The position numbers and the translations under genes are program-made. The notes below the pieces were generated by a model. The model was not told the origin of the DNA. It worked only from the letters and a program-made list of their open reading frames with translations, and did no database searches. A stretch of 64,000 bases of DNA, from contig OZ253445.1 in assembly GCA_965261165.1 (NCBI GenBank), positions 1,178,001-1,242,000 of the forward strand. The letters are read 5' to 3'. This DNA is from SMWN01 sp965261165 (lineage in GTDB: Bacteria; Pseudomonadota; Gammaproteobacteria; Eutrophobiales; Eutrophobiaceae). This document shows, in pieces, positions 1 to 9,141 of the stretch. The stretch's first letter is position 1; the number at the start of each line of letters is the position of its first letter.

Positions 1-1
1 T

Positions 2-1219
2 TGTGCCGAGGGAGTGGCGCTTGCTGGTGTTGCAGAACAATTCGCTACCCCCTGTTATGTCTATTCCAGAGCAGCAATCGAGCAACAGTGGCAGGCGCTT
101 GATTCAGCCCTGACCGCGCAAAAACATCTGTTGTGCTACGCCGTCAAGGCTAATTCAAATCTGGCGGTACTCAATATTCTGGCAAGACTCGGTTCAGGTT
201 TTGATGTTGTCTCTGTGGGTGAGCTTGAACGCGTGCTTAAAGCGGGAGGCGATGCGGGCAAGGTTGTATTTTCTGGTGTCGGTAAAAAAATCAATGAAAT
301 GCAGCGTGCACTGGAAGTTGGTATTAAGTGTTTTAATGTTGAGTCATTGGCAGAACTTGATCGTTTAGATGAGGTTGCAGGTGCTATGGGCAAAGTTGCG
401 CCAGCATCGCTGCGTGTGAATCCGGATGTTGATGCCAATACTCACCCTTATATTGTTACTGGTTTAAAAGAAAATAAGTTCGGGATTGCCTTCGAAGATG
501 CGCTGGCGGGCTATGAGAAAGCCAGCTCAATGGAAAATCTCAAGCTTGTCGGTATCGATTGTCATATCGGCTCACAAATCACCAGCATGCCACCTTTTAT
601 TGACGCATTTGAGCGTCTGGTGTGGCTCGTACAGAAGATTGAAATGGTCGGGGTTACACTTGAGCATATTGATGTCGGAGGCGGCTTAGGCATTCAATAC
701 CAAGATGAAACACCGCCATCAATACGGGAATATGCAAAAGAGGTGTATGCAAAATTTGCTAACACAGGGCATGAACTCATTCTTGAGCCGGGTCGTAGCA
801 TTGTCGGCAGTGCCGGCGTGTTATTAACGCGGGTTGAATTTCTAAAACAAACACCAGACAAAAATTTTGCCATTGTAGACGCGGCGATGAATGATTTGTT
901 GCGGCCATCCCTATACGGTGCGTGGCACGATATTTTGCCTTTGAATGAACAGGAGTCTGAGACTGATGAGTTAGTGGACGTTGTCGGCCCTGTTTGTGAG
1001 ACTGGGGATTTTCTAGGTAAAGCAAGACGGTTAAACTTACGACAGGGGGACCTGTTGGCAGTGTGTTCAGCAGGTGCTTATGGATTTACTATGGCCTCAA
1101 CCTACAATTCGCGTCCAAAAATCTGTGAGGTAATGGTGGATGGGAATGAGGTTTTTGAGATCAGGAACAGGGGGACTGTGGAAGAGTTAATGACGGGGGA
1201 AAGTCTGTTGCCTGATTAG
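2..1219 (+). CDS. lysA: Diaminopimelate decarboxylase (5' end outside window)
   Basis: Decarboxylates meso-diaminopimelate to L-lysine, the last step of lysine synthesis, as a cytoplasmic PLP enzyme of the alanine-racemase-fold group. Visible motifs: YAVKANSN carrying the Schiff-base lysine, HIGSQ, DVGGGLG, EPGRSIVG for phosphate binding, CETGDF and the C-terminal AGAYGFTMASTYNSRP active-site block. A GTG lies at 14, but the reading frame is open to the first base and encodes the usual CAEGVAL lead-in, so the true start lies upstream of the window; about ten residues are missing. The usual neighbour dapF does not follow; instead comes a palindrome-rich gap and the convergent cysNC, so synteny is broken here. 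Confidence 0.95.
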   Translation, partial: CAEGVALAGVAEQFATPCYVYSRAAIEQQWQALDSALTAQKHLLCYAVKANSNLAVLNILARLGSGFDVVSVGELERVLKAGGDAGKVVFSGVGKKINEMQRALEVGIKCFNVESLAELDRLDEVAGAMGKVAPASLRVNPDVDANTHPYIVTGLKENKFGIAFEDALAGYEKASSMENLKLVGIDCHIGSQITSMPPFIDAFERLVWLVQKIEMVGVTLEHIDVGGGLGIQYQDETPPSIREYAKEVYAKFANTGHELILEPGRSIVGSAGVLLTRVEFLKQTPDKNFAIVDAAMNDLLRPSLYGAWHDILPLNEQESETDELVDVVGPVCETGDFLGKARRLNLRQGDLLAVCSAGAYGFTMASTYNSRPKICEVMVDGNEVFEIRNRGTVEELMTGESLLPD

Positions 1220-1302
1220 AAATATCTGGTTTCAATTACGCCCATGCGACTTACCCCCCCCAAGAAGTAACCGAGAAAGACTGCCCGTCATCGTCAAAGC
1301 CC

Positions 1303-1515
1303 AGTTTAACTAAAAAGTTAAACTAAAAATCAGATCTACCGATTTTTGCTCCTCGACAATTGCTCCTGCATTGTTCTAATAAGTTACATCCATGTAACGA
1401 TGCAAAATCGGCATACCGTACATCCCTGTACATAACCGATTTTGGTCAGCGCGGCGGCGGATACAGTTAAGAGACCTTATGCACTTGTACCCACAGGGCA
1501 CAAGTGCATAAGGTC
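1303..1515. repeat. Cluster of nested palindromes between lysA and cysNC
   Basis: The 299-base gap between two convergent genes has no credible gene but holds several inverted repeats. GTTTAACT/AGTTAAAC lies at 1304-1323. GTTACAT/ATGTAAC lies at 1383-1398 with a 2-base loop. CAAAATCGG/CCGATTTTG (1403-1411 and 1436-1444) encloses GTACATCCCTGTAC. A perfect 16-bp pair (1473-1488 and 1500-1515) with an 11-base loop ends four bases from the cysNC stop. The last is a candidate terminator-like hairpin for cysNC although no T run follows. The GTACATCCCTGTAC type resembles palindromic intergenic repeats of other proteobacteria; mobility is not shown. Confidence 0.6.
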
Positions 1516-1518
1516 GCA

Positions 1519-3429
1519 TTAAATAACTTTTTTCTCCCTCAACATATTGATCACTTTCTCTGTGCACTCTTGAATGGAGTCTTGATCTGTCGCCAAAACC
1601 AGATCGGCATCACCCACAGGCTCATATGGAAACGAAACCCCCGGCAAAGTATCTGTCTTTGTGTTTGCTTCTGCGGCATAGAGACCGCTCGGGTCGCGTT
1701 GTTTGCATACCTCTAGTGGTGGTGCCAAGTAAACAATAAAACAATTATCTTTGCCAATAATATTTAGTGCCTGATTACGTGATTCCTGATCAGGCGCTAC
1801 AAATGCACCACAACATATCAGACCTGAATCGTTAAGATGTTTTGCGATATGAACACTACGACGTAGATTTTCAAAACGGCCTTCTTTATCACGAGGTAGA
1901 TCTTTACTGATGCCCAGGCGCATAGCCTTGCCATCGAGAACGATACTGACTCGTCCCATATCAAATAGACGACGTTCCATGGCATGTGCCAGCGTAGTTT
2001 TCCCGGCGCCGGATAATCCAATAAACAGGATAGTGACCGATTTTTGTCCGTAGCGTGCAGCTTTTTCTTCTTTGGTGATATGTGTTATGGGCTCGTGACG
2101 ATGACCATCTATCGTTGTTGTTTTGTTTTGAGCACCGGTAATCATCCCGGCGCCGATGGTGACGTTAGTCAGGCGGTCAATCATAATAAATGCGCCCGTA
2201 GCCTGATTTATCTCATAGCTATCAAAGCAGGCAGGCTGATCCAGTGAAACTTCGCACACGCCAATTTCATTCAGGTGTAACGCTGGCGATAACTCTTCTT
2301 CCAGAGTATTGATATTGAGCTTGAGCTTGAGTGCAGAGATATGACCACTGATATCTTTGTTCGCGTGTTTGAAATTATATTGCGTGCCGGGCAGCATGGC
2401 TTGTTCTGCCATCCAGACAATCGTAGCCTCAAACCTATCATCCACGGTCGGTAAATTATCGCTGTGTACCAACATATCCCCACGACTGATGTCGATTTCA
2501 TCTTCCAGAATCAGTGTAATGGCCATCGGTGCGAAGGCTTGCTGTAGCTCTTCATCATAGGTAACGATAGATTTAATCTTGCTGGTTTTACTGGAGGGCA
2601 GTGCTGTGACATTGTCGCCTTTACGCACGATGCCAGATGCCAATGTGCCGCAGAATCCACGGAAGTTCAGATTAGGCCGATTGACATATTGCACAGGGAA
2701 ACGCATATCTTTGAAATTGTGGTCAGATGCAATTTCTATGTTTTCTAAAATTGACATTAATGTCTCGCCGTCGTACCAAGGGGTTTTATCACTGACGTTA
2801 ACGACGTTATCGCCATTCAAGGCGGACAGAGGAATAAACCGCACATCACCTTGATCCAAATTTTTGGCGAAATCAATGTAATCCTGTTTGATGTCGTTAA
2901 ACACTTCTTTGCTGAAATCTACTAGGTCCATTTTGTTCACAGCAACAATGGCATGTTTGATACCCAATAAGGCAGTGATAAAGCTATGGCGTCTGGTTTG
3001 AACCTGTACCCCGTGTCGTGCGTCAATCAGTATGATGGCTAGATTACAGTTCGAGGCACCAGTTGCCATATTGCGGGTATATTGTTCGTGTCCAGGCGTA
3101 TCAGCAATAATAAATTTACGCTTGGCTGTGGAAAAATAACGGTAAGCGACATCGATGGTAATGCCTTGCTCTCTTTCTGCCTGTAGGCCATCAACTAGCA
3201 GAGCCAAATCAAACTCACCTTCGGTGGTTCCTGATTTAATACTGTCAGCCTTGATTGCCTCTAGCTGATCTTCATAGATCATTTTTGAATCGTGTAGCAG
3301 GCGACCAATCAGGGTGCTTTTGCCATCATCCACGCTACCGCAGGCCAGTAGCTTTAATAGCTCTTTTCTCTCGTGCTGTGCGAGATAGGCATCGATGTCT
3401 GTGCTAATTAAATCAGATTGATGTGGCAT
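1519..3429 (-). CDS. cysNC: Bifunctional sulfate adenylyltransferase large subunit / APS kinase
   Basis: Fusion of CysN, the GTPase that drives APS synthesis with CysD, and CysC, which phosphorylates APS to PAPS. The N-terminal EF-Tu-like GTPase shows GSVDDGKST (residues 31-39), DTPGHEQY and NKMD, followed by beta-barrel domains. The APS-kinase domain starts near residue 466 with P-loop GLSGAGKTT. The canonical kinase motif DGDN(V/I)R appears as DGKAMR and the ISPxR region as VAPDQESR; similar variants exist in other fused enzymes, so activity is likely but unproven. It lies 27 bases downstream of cysD and is probably co-transcribed. Pathway: assimilatory sulfate activation, or the reverse step in sulfur oxidisers. 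Confidence 0.93.
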   Translation of the reverse strand: MPHQSDLISTDIDAYLAQHERKELLKLLACGSVDDGKSTLIGRLLHDSKMIYEDQLEAIKADSIKSGTTEGEFDLALLVDGLQAEREQGITIDVAYRYFSTAKRKFIIADTPGHEQYTRNMATGASNCNLAIILIDARHGVQVQTRRHSFITALLGIKHAIVAVNKMDLVDFSKEVFNDIKQDYIDFAKNLDQGDVRFIPLSALNGDNVVNVSDKTPWYDGETLMSILENIEIASDHNFKDMRFPVQYVNRPNLNFRGFCGTLASGIVRKGDNVTALPSSKTSKIKSIVTYDEELQQAFAPMAITLILEDEIDISRGDMLVHSDNLPTVDDRFEATIVWMAEQAMLPGTQYNFKHANKDISGHISALKLKLNINTLEEELSPALHLNEIGVCEVSLDQPACFDSYEINQATGAFIMIDRLTNVTIGAGMITGAQNKTTTIDGHRHEPITHITKEEKAARYGQKSVTILFIGLSGAGKTTLAHAMERRLFDMGRVSIVLDGKAMRLGISKDLPRDKEGRFENLRRSVHIAKHLNDSGLICCGAFVAPDQESRNQALNIIGKDNCFIVYLAPPLEVCKQRDPSGLYAAEANTKTDTLPGVSFPYEPVGDADLVLATDQDSIQECTEKVINMLREKKVI

Positions 3430-3456
3430 GTATAAATGACCAGATAAATAATCCTG

Positions 3457-4365
3457 CTAGAAATAGCCTTCGCGCTTTTTCTTTTCCATAGAGCCTGATT
3501 GATCGCTATCGATCAGACGTCCCTGACGCTCGGAGCTGGTAGTGAGCAACATCTCCTGAATAATTTCAGGTAACGTGGTGGCCTCGGATTCCACCGCACC
3601 CGTCAACGGATAGCAACCGAGCGTTCTAAATCGGACGGTCTTCATTTCTGGTTCCTGACCTTCTGCTAGGGGCATGCGGTCATCGTCGACCATAATATCG
3701 ACACCTTCAAAATTGACAATTGGTCTTGGTTTGGCGTAGTACAGGGGCACGATGTCGATTTTATTCAGATGAATGTATTGCCATATATCCAGTTCTGTCC
3801 AGTTGGAAAGAGGGAAAACACGAATGCTTTCACCTTTATTTTTTTTGCCGTTGTACAGGCTCCATAACTCCGGACGTTGATTCTTTGGATCCCAGTGATG
3901 GTTCTTGTCCCGGAATGAATACACACGTTCCTTGGCTCTGGATTTTTCTTCGTCGCGACGGGCACCGCCAAAGGCTGCATCGAATTTATACTTATCGAGC
4001 GCCTGTTTTAGTGCCTGAGTTTTCATGATGTCAGTATGTTTTTGGCTGCCATGCGAAAAAGGACTAATGCCTGCATCAACGCCTTCCTGATTGATGTGAA
4101 CGATCAGATCCAGACCAAGTTTTTTCATTTGCTGATCGCGGAACTCAATCATTTCGCGAAATTTCCAGGTGGTGTCTACGTGCATCAACGGAAAGGGCGG
4201 CTTGCCGGGATAGAATGCCCTAAGGGCAAGATGCAGCATGACAGTGGAATCTTTACCGATTGAGTAAAGCATCACCGGCTTATCAAACTCGGCAGCAACT
4301 TCACGAATGATATAAATGCTTTCTGCTTCGAGCTGCTTGAGGTGAGTTAAACTGTAATCTGTCAT
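3457..4365 (-). CDS. cysD: Sulfate adenylyltransferase subunit 2
   Basis: Small catalytic subunit of ATP sulfurylase, making APS from ATP and sulfate together with CysN. At 302 residues it matches the family. The PP-loop appears as YSIGKDSTVMLHLA near residue 35, followed by FPLMHVDTTWKF, and the C-terminal RTLGCYPLTGA and SERQGR segments are present. It is the first gene of a cysD-cysNC operon. Its upstream region (4366-4543) contains a 58-bp repeat that resembles an IS end, so its promoter may have been altered by insertion. Confidence 0.95.
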   Translation of the reverse strand: MTDYSLTHLKQLEAESIYIIREVAAEFDKPVMLYSIGKDSTVMLHLALRAFYPGKPPFPLMHVDTTWKFREMIEFRDQQMKKLGLDLIVHINQEGVDAGISPFSHGSQKHTDIMKTQALKQALDKYKFDAAFGGARRDEEKSRAKERVYSFRDKNHHWDPKNQRPELWSLYNGKKNKGESIRVFPLSNWTELDIWQYIHLNKIDIVPLYYAKPRPIVNFEGVDIMVDDDRMPLAEGQEPEMKTVRFRTLGCYPLTGAVESEATTLPEIIQEMLLTTSSERQGRLIDSDQSGSMEKKKREGYF

Positions 4366-4485
4366 GCAAAAATTATCGTTGTTTATTTGCTGCCGTTAAA
4401 GGGGCGCAAAGTATAGTGCAACTGCTTTGCTAACCCAAGTGCCAGCCAAGACAGCCAAGCCATGATGAATAATCTTTAGGGTTTT

Positions 4486-4543
4486 TAGAATGGTCTTAAT
4501 TTTACCTGTTTCGGTAGAATAAGTGTGAATTATGCAAGGGTCT
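4486..4543 (+). repeat. 60-bp IS-terminus-like repeat, copy A
   Basis: This 58-base stretch, read 5'-3', runs from TAGAATGGTCTTAATTTTAC to GCAAGGGTCT and matches copies at 59734-59784 (same orientation) and 62161-62220 (opposite orientation) with only a few differences. The tip, read inward, begins GAGACCCTTGCA in the other copies, which resembles termini of some IS5-family elements. Here the tip abuts the first recognisable codon of the rapZ remnant, so it marks an insertion or recombination point. No transposase is attached. Confidence 0.7.
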
Positions 4544-5022
4544 GCTGTAGAATTAATCTGTATTGAGGCAAATGATGCAAACTTGTGTATAAATACCAGC
4601 CCACTGCCGATACATGGATTACGCGATCTTGTTCGAGAACAAATCATCCTACACAGGCCTTGTCCATTCAGTTTGTTTCCTTTGGCTACAAGCACGGTGT
4701 TCCCAAAGATGCTGACTTTGTTTTTGATGTACGTTGTTTACCAAACCCTTACTGGGAAAAAGATCTTCGATTATTTACTGGCAAAGATAATGCTATCATT
4801 GAATTTCTGGACAACCAGAATCTGGCGATAGATTTATATACTCAACTAAAGGACTTTGTTGCTTACTGGACGCCACATTTTGAAGCCAGCAACCGAAGCT
4901 GCCTTTGCTTCGCAATAGGCTGCACAGGCGGACAACATCGTTCTGTCTATTTGACTGAAAAACTCGCTGACCACTTTCAGGAACAAGATATACACGTCAT
5001 TATCAATCACAGGGATTTATAA
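4544..5022 (+). pseudogene. rapZ: RapZ remnant: C-terminal domain only, frameshifted
   Basis: RapZ is normally about 285 residues, with an N-terminal P-loop ATPase domain and a C-terminal sensing/RNA-binding domain. Only the second half is recognisable. In one frame the segment 4544-4655 encodes INTSPLPIHGLRDLVREQ, typical of the RapZ centre. In another frame 4585-5022 encodes SFGYKHGVPKDADFVFDVR and AIGCTGGQHRSVY. A one-base shift near 4650 joins them. The Walker-A half is absent and replaced by the IS-like repeat at 4486-4543. A 145-residue C-terminal protein could still be made from ATG 4585. The position just before a PTS block fits rapZ synteny. Confidence 0.85.
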
Positions 5023-5037
5023 GAGGAAAGAAAATTT

Positions 5038-5433
5038 ATGGGTGTTGGTGTTTTGATTATCAGTCATGATGGTGTCGGCCCTGCATTGCTTGGCACCGCC
5101 ACCTTGATGCTGGGTAACTGTCCCCTGCAAACGAAACTATTAACCGCTTCTCAAGATTGCGAACCGGATCAACTGACTGAGGATGCTGTTGAGCAAATAG
5201 CTGTGCTGGATACTGGCAAGGGCGTTCTGGTATTGACAGATCTGTACGGATCGACACCTTGCAATATTGCCCAAAATCTTACCTCACAAAGACATGTGCA
5301 CGTTGTTTCTGGACTGAACCTATCCATGCTGATTCGGGTATTAAATTATCCAAAACTAGCACTGGAAGAGCTTTCGGAAAAGGCCGTTAGTGGAGGAAAA
5401 GATGGCATATCAAAAATGATGCCAGAAAAATAA
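5038..5433 (+). CDS. Mannose-family PTS EIIA protein
   Basis: Cytoplasmic phosphocarrier of the EIIA-Man fold, 131 residues, accepting phosphate from HPr on the conserved His10 in IISHDGVG. The motif LVLTDLYGSTPCN near residue 65-77 is typical. A strong ribosome site (AAGAGGAAAG) precedes the ATG. It follows the rapZ remnant and precedes ptsH and ptsI, as in Xanthomonas and Legionella-type clusters, where no sugar permease is encoded. No EIIB or EIIC component is visible in this window, so a regulatory phosphorelay role is more likely than transport (inference). Confidence 0.9.
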   Translation: MGVGVLIISHDGVGPALLGTATLMLGNCPLQTKLLTASQDCEPDQLTEDAVEQIAVLDTGKGVLVLTDLYGSTPCNIAQNLTSQRHVHVVSGLNLSMLIRVLNYPKLALEELSEKAVSGGKDGISKMMPEK

Positions 5434-5459
5434 TCCAGAAAAATAATAAATAAATAATA

Positions 5460-5729
5460 ATGGCCAATAGAACAGTCACCATCATCAACAAGCTTGGACT
5501 GCATGCCCGTGCGGCGGCTAAATTCGTCCAGACCGCCTCCAGCTTTACTTGCGAAATAAATATTAAACATGGCGGCCGGAAAGTCAGTGGCAAAAGCATC
5601 ATGGGGGTAATGATGCTGGCTGTCGAAAAAGGCAAAGAAATTGAGATCGTTGCCCATGGTAATGATGCACAACAGGCATTAGATGCCTTGGAAAATCTGG
5701 TGCTGGATCGTTTTGGGGAAAACAAATGA
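5460..5729 (+). CDS. ptsH: Phosphocarrier protein HPr
   Basis: 89-residue HPr that passes phosphate from enzyme I to EIIA. The active-site histidine lies in LGLHARAAA (about His15) and the regulatory-serine region reads GKSIMGVMML, so the Ser46 site of HprK-type control is retained; no hprK is seen nearby. The stop overlaps the ptsI start by four bases (ATGA), indicating translational coupling. Confidence 0.95.
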   Translation: MANRTVTIINKLGLHARAAAKFVQTASSFTCEINIKHGGRKVSGKSIMGVMMLAVEKGKEIEIVAHGNDAQQALDALENLVLDRFGENK

Positions 5730-7510
5730 CGATTGCTTTGTATGGTCTGGGGGTCTCCAGAGGCATCACCGTCGGCAAGGTCCATATCGTCAAACGTGAT
5801 CAACTTGATATCCGTAAATATACCATCAAGCAGCGCCAGATTGACGATGAAGTAAAGCGTTTTGAGAATGCTCTGACACATGCTCGACAACAACTCCGGG
5901 GCATTCGTGAACATATTCCAGACTCTACTAGCACGGATATTGCGGCCTTCATCGATATGCACTTGCTGATGTTGGACGATGCTGCCCTAGCCGAAGAACC
6001 GATGCGCCTGATCAAGCAACTTTCCTGTAATGCCGAATGGGCACTCAAACTTCAACGGGATGCATTAGTTGCCATATTCGATGGAATGGATGATGCCTAT
6101 CTACGTACACGCAAAGATGACGTAGATTATGTGGTTAATCGTATTCAACGTGTGTTACTAAACCAAACACCGCTACAACATGAAAAATCTGATCAGCGAT
6201 TAACGGGATGCATCGTCATGGCCAATGATTTAACCCCTGCCGATACAGTATTGATGCAGCATCATGGCATCGGTGCTTTTGCTACAGAATTTGGTGGGCC
6301 AACATCACATACTGCTATTCTTGCTCGCAGTCTTCGCATCCCTGCCATTGTTGGCCTACAAAATGCCTTGCGCTACATCAAGGATGATGAAGAAATTATT
6401 CTTGATGGGTCACGCGGTATTGTCCTGATAGAGCCCGAAAGATATGATTTGTCGCACTATCAATATTTACAAAAAGAAGAAAAACGCTACTTTAACAAAC
6501 TTAGCAAGCTCAAAGACAAACCCGCCATCACGCTTGATGAAGTGCCCATCGCCCTGGATGCAAACATTGAGCTGCCTGAAGATTTCGAAACCGTTGTTGA
6601 AATAGGTGCTGTAGGTGTAGGTCTTTATCGCACTGAATTCCTTTATATGAACCGAGAAGCACCTCCCGACGAAGAGGAGCATTATGCGACTTACAAAAAA
6701 GTTATTGATGTCCTGAAGGGACTGCCTTTAACTATTCGTACTCTGGATTTGGGCGCAGATAAACAGGTTGATAGCGGCAGACAAAATAGCCCGGTCACAA
6801 CTAACCCTGCACTAGGGTTACGCGCGATTAGATTATGCTTGAAAGAGCCGGCTTTATTCCGCCCGCAGTTACGCGCCATTATTCGTGCCTCGGCATATGG
6901 GCCTGTTCGGATTCTGATTCCCATGCTTTCCAACGTCCATGAAATGCAACAAGTCTTACAAATAGTCCTTGATATTAAACAGGAGCTTAATGAGCTCGGC
7001 ATCCCTTATGATCATGATCTACGGATCGGCGGCATGGTCGAGGTCCCGGCTGCTGCGGTCTGTGCTGATATATTTGCTAAACAACTGGATTTTCTCTCCA
7101 TCGGTACCAATGATTTAATTCAATACACCATGGCCATCGACCGCGTTAACGACGAGGTCAACTATTTATATGATCCGCTGAACCCAGCCGTATTACGGCT
7201 GATTCATACCACCATCAAAGCTGGCAAAAAAGAAAAAATTCCAGTTGCGATGTGTGGAGAGATGGCGGGCGAAATAAAGTATACACGTCTGTTGCTGGGA
7301 ATGGGACTACGCGAATTCAGTGTACATCCAGCAACCTTGCTGGAGGTTAAACAAATCATTATCGACAGCAATATCGGCGAATTACAAATGTTGGCCAACA
7401 AGGCATTGAAGGCAAGTAATGGCATTGAAGTTGCCAATATTATGCGTGAAAACAAAGACATTACCCAAGATGCCCGCGAAAATGCTAATGACATCAAGTT
7501 AGCGAATTAG
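5726..7510 (+). CDS. ptsI: PTS enzyme I (phosphoenolpyruvate-protein phosphotransferase)
   Basis: Autophosphorylates with PEP and donates phosphate to HPr. At 594 residues it is a standard-length sugar-type EI without an N-terminal GAF domain. The phosphohistidine lies in GGPTSHTAILARSL near residue 190. The PEP-binding TIM barrel shows LYRTEFLYM, GGMVEVPAAAV, SIGTNDLIQYT and CGEMAG. It is coupled to ptsH and followed 43-70 bases later by mgtE, as in several gammaproteobacterial PTS clusters. Confidence 0.95.
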   Translation: MTIALYGLGVSRGITVGKVHIVKRDQLDIRKYTIKQRQIDDEVKRFENALTHARQQLRGIREHIPDSTSTDIAAFIDMHLLMLDDAALAEEPMRLIKQLSCNAEWALKLQRDALVAIFDGMDDAYLRTRKDDVDYVVNRIQRVLLNQTPLQHEKSDQRLTGCIVMANDLTPADTVLMQHHGIGAFATEFGGPTSHTAILARSLRIPAIVGLQNALRYIKDDEEIILDGSRGIVLIEPERYDLSHYQYLQKEEKRYFNKLSKLKDKPAITLDEVPIALDANIELPEDFETVVEIGAVGVGLYRTEFLYMNREAPPDEEEHYATYKKVIDVLKGLPLTIRTLDLGADKQVDSGRQNSPVTTNPALGLRAIRLCLKEPALFRPQLRAIIRASAYGPVRILIPMLSNVHEMQQVLQIVLDIKQELNELGIPYDHDLRIGGMVEVPAAAVCADIFAKQLDFLSIGTNDLIQYTMAIDRVNDEVNYLYDPLNPAVLRLIHTTIKAGKKEKIPVAMCGEMAGEIKYTRLLLGMGLREFSVHPATLLEVKQIIIDSNIGELQMLANKALKASNGIEVANIMRENKDITQDARENANDIKLAN

Positions 7511-7580
7511 CTTGCTAGATTCCACTGCCTATTCTTTTTTCTGACTGTTACACTTGCGCCATTTGTTCGGGGCGTTAACC

Positions 7581-8936
7581 ATGAATGATCAAACACAACC
7601 AAGCGTAGCTCAGGGTGCTTTCGCGCAACTGCACGAGTTGCTTGCAAGTAAGTCGCTTGATCGCGTCCGCAATTTGTTATCTGAGATGCACCCTTCTGAA
7701 ATTGCAGATTTTCTGGAAAGTCTGCCTGGAAAATCCCGCGAAAGAATATGGAACCTTATTGAGTTTGACATGGAAGGCGATGTTCTCGCCCATCTACAGG
7801 ATGCGGTGCTTACTGATCTTCTCGAAGGAATGCAGCCGAAAGAAGTTGCCGAAGCAACCAAAGATCTGGAAACAGATGATGTTGCTGACATCATCCAGAA
7901 TCTGCCCGAAGACGTTCAGGATACTGTATTGCTGTCCATGGATGAACAAAACAGATTACGACTGGCTTCGGTTTTACCATATCCAGAAGACACGGCTGGC
8001 GGCCTAATGAATACAGACGTTATTCCAATACGTGCCGACGTCACGCTAGAGACCATAATCCGTTACCTGAGACTGCTGGAAAATATCCCTGAAAAAACGG
8101 ATAACCTGATGGTAGTCGATAGGGAAAATCAATATCTGGGCGTACTCTCTGTGCTTGATATCCTGATCGGTGAATCTGATGAGAGTGTTGGGGAGCTGAT
8201 GACAGAAGAAGCAGGCATCTCGGCCGCTCTGTCCGCCAACGAAGTCGCCAAAATATTCGAACAACGAGACTGGATTTCCGCTGCGGTCATTGATGAACAG
8301 GGCGTATTGCTTGGACGTATTACTGTGGATGATGTCGTCGATGTTATCCAGGATGAAGCAGAACAAACTGTCAGGAGCATGGCAGGTTTGAGCGATGACG
8401 ATATGTTTGCGCCAATCTTCATCAGCACCAAACGACGAGCAATCTGGCTGGGCATTAATCTGGCGACTGCTTTTCTAGGTGCTTGGGTCATTGGTCATTT
8501 TGAAGACACCATTCAACAACTGGTCGTACTTGCTGTGCTCATGCCAATTGTTGCCAGCATGGGCGGTGTCGCTGGCAACCAAACCTTGACTATTGCTATA
8601 CGAGGAATTGCTTTGGGTCAATTAAATAAAAGCAATGCCCGTGCCTTGATGTTAAAAGAAATCTTGGTTGGTTTGTTGAATGGCTTGATGTGGGCATGTA
8701 TGGTTTCCGTTGTTGTTGTGCTCTGGTTTGATGATGTTTCGTTGGGCTTTATTATTGGTTTGGCAATGATTGTGAATTTGCTGGTCGCGGCACTGGCAGG
8801 AGCGGCGATTCCTTTGGGTTTGAAACGGCATGGAATTGACCCAGCTATTGCTGGGGGTGTCTTGCTGACTACGGTAACGGATGTTGTGGGTTTTATGACT
8901 TTTCTTGGGTTGGCTTCTATATTTTTGGTTTCGTAG
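7581..8936 (+). CDS. mgtE: Magnesium transporter MgtE
   Basis: Inner-membrane Mg2+ channel. Order of domains: a helical N domain (about residues 20-135) with the IADFLESLP repeat, two CBS domains (about 140-260) that gate by Mg2+, a connecting helix, then five membrane helices with MPIVASMGGVAGNQ and the C-terminal TTVTDVVGF signature. The start was placed at ATG 7581 rather than TTG 7554, because the extra nine residues have no family counterpart. It is the last gene of the rapZ-PTS block. Confidence 0.93.
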   Translation: MNDQTQPSVAQGAFAQLHELLASKSLDRVRNLLSEMHPSEIADFLESLPGKSRERIWNLIEFDMEGDVLAHLQDAVLTDLLEGMQPKEVAEATKDLETDDVADIIQNLPEDVQDTVLLSMDEQNRLRLASVLPYPEDTAGGLMNTDVIPIRADVTLETIIRYLRLLENIPEKTDNLMVVDRENQYLGVLSVLDILIGESDESVGELMTEEAGISAALSANEVAKIFEQRDWISAAVIDEQGVLLGRITVDDVVDVIQDEAEQTVRSMAGLSDDDMFAPIFISTKRRAIWLGINLATAFLGAWVIGHFEDTIQQLVVLAVLMPIVASMGGVAGNQTLTIAIRGIALGQLNKSNARALMLKEILVGLLNGLMWACMVSVVVVLWFDDVSLGFIIGLAMIVNLLVAALAGAAIPLGLKRHGIDPAIAGGVLLTTVTDVVGFMTFLGLASIFLVS

Positions 8937-8948
8937 TTACTCCGTATA

Positions 8949-9026
8949 AAATAATGCTGTTACCTGTATTCTTTGTTCGGTGGCTTTGAATGTCGGGTCA
9001 TCTCATGTTTCGAGCTATTAATCGAC
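8949..9026. repeat. IS5-like remnant end (short copy)
   Basis: Positions 8991-9025 match the 35-base outer part of the IS5-like remnants at 48399 and 50567 (CATCTCATGTTTCGAGCTAT core). The whole stretch also resembles 62351-62425 at lower identity, with the shared core GTGG(C/T)TTTGAATG. It is therefore a fragment of a mobile-element family lying in the 205-base gap between mgtE and bioD. Nothing else was recognised in that gap. Confidence 0.55.
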
Positions 9027-9141
9027 AAGCTCATCATACAACCGTACCCTTAATCTCTCCTTGACTAATTTTAGGGTTATTCCATGGGGAGGGTTAATTA
9101 TTAAAGCACCGCTCAACAATATTCTTATCTGCCGAATAGGC

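Noticed and set aside
1376..1567. Small toxin-like peptide frame in the lysA-cysNC gap
   Set aside because: The frame runs through the palindromes, is antisense to cysNC and lacks a start context.
4396..4695. 99-codon minus-strand open frame opposite the rapZ remnant
   Set aside because: It covers the cysD promoter region, the 60-bp repeat and antisense of rapZ, has no recognisable motif and no ribosome site.
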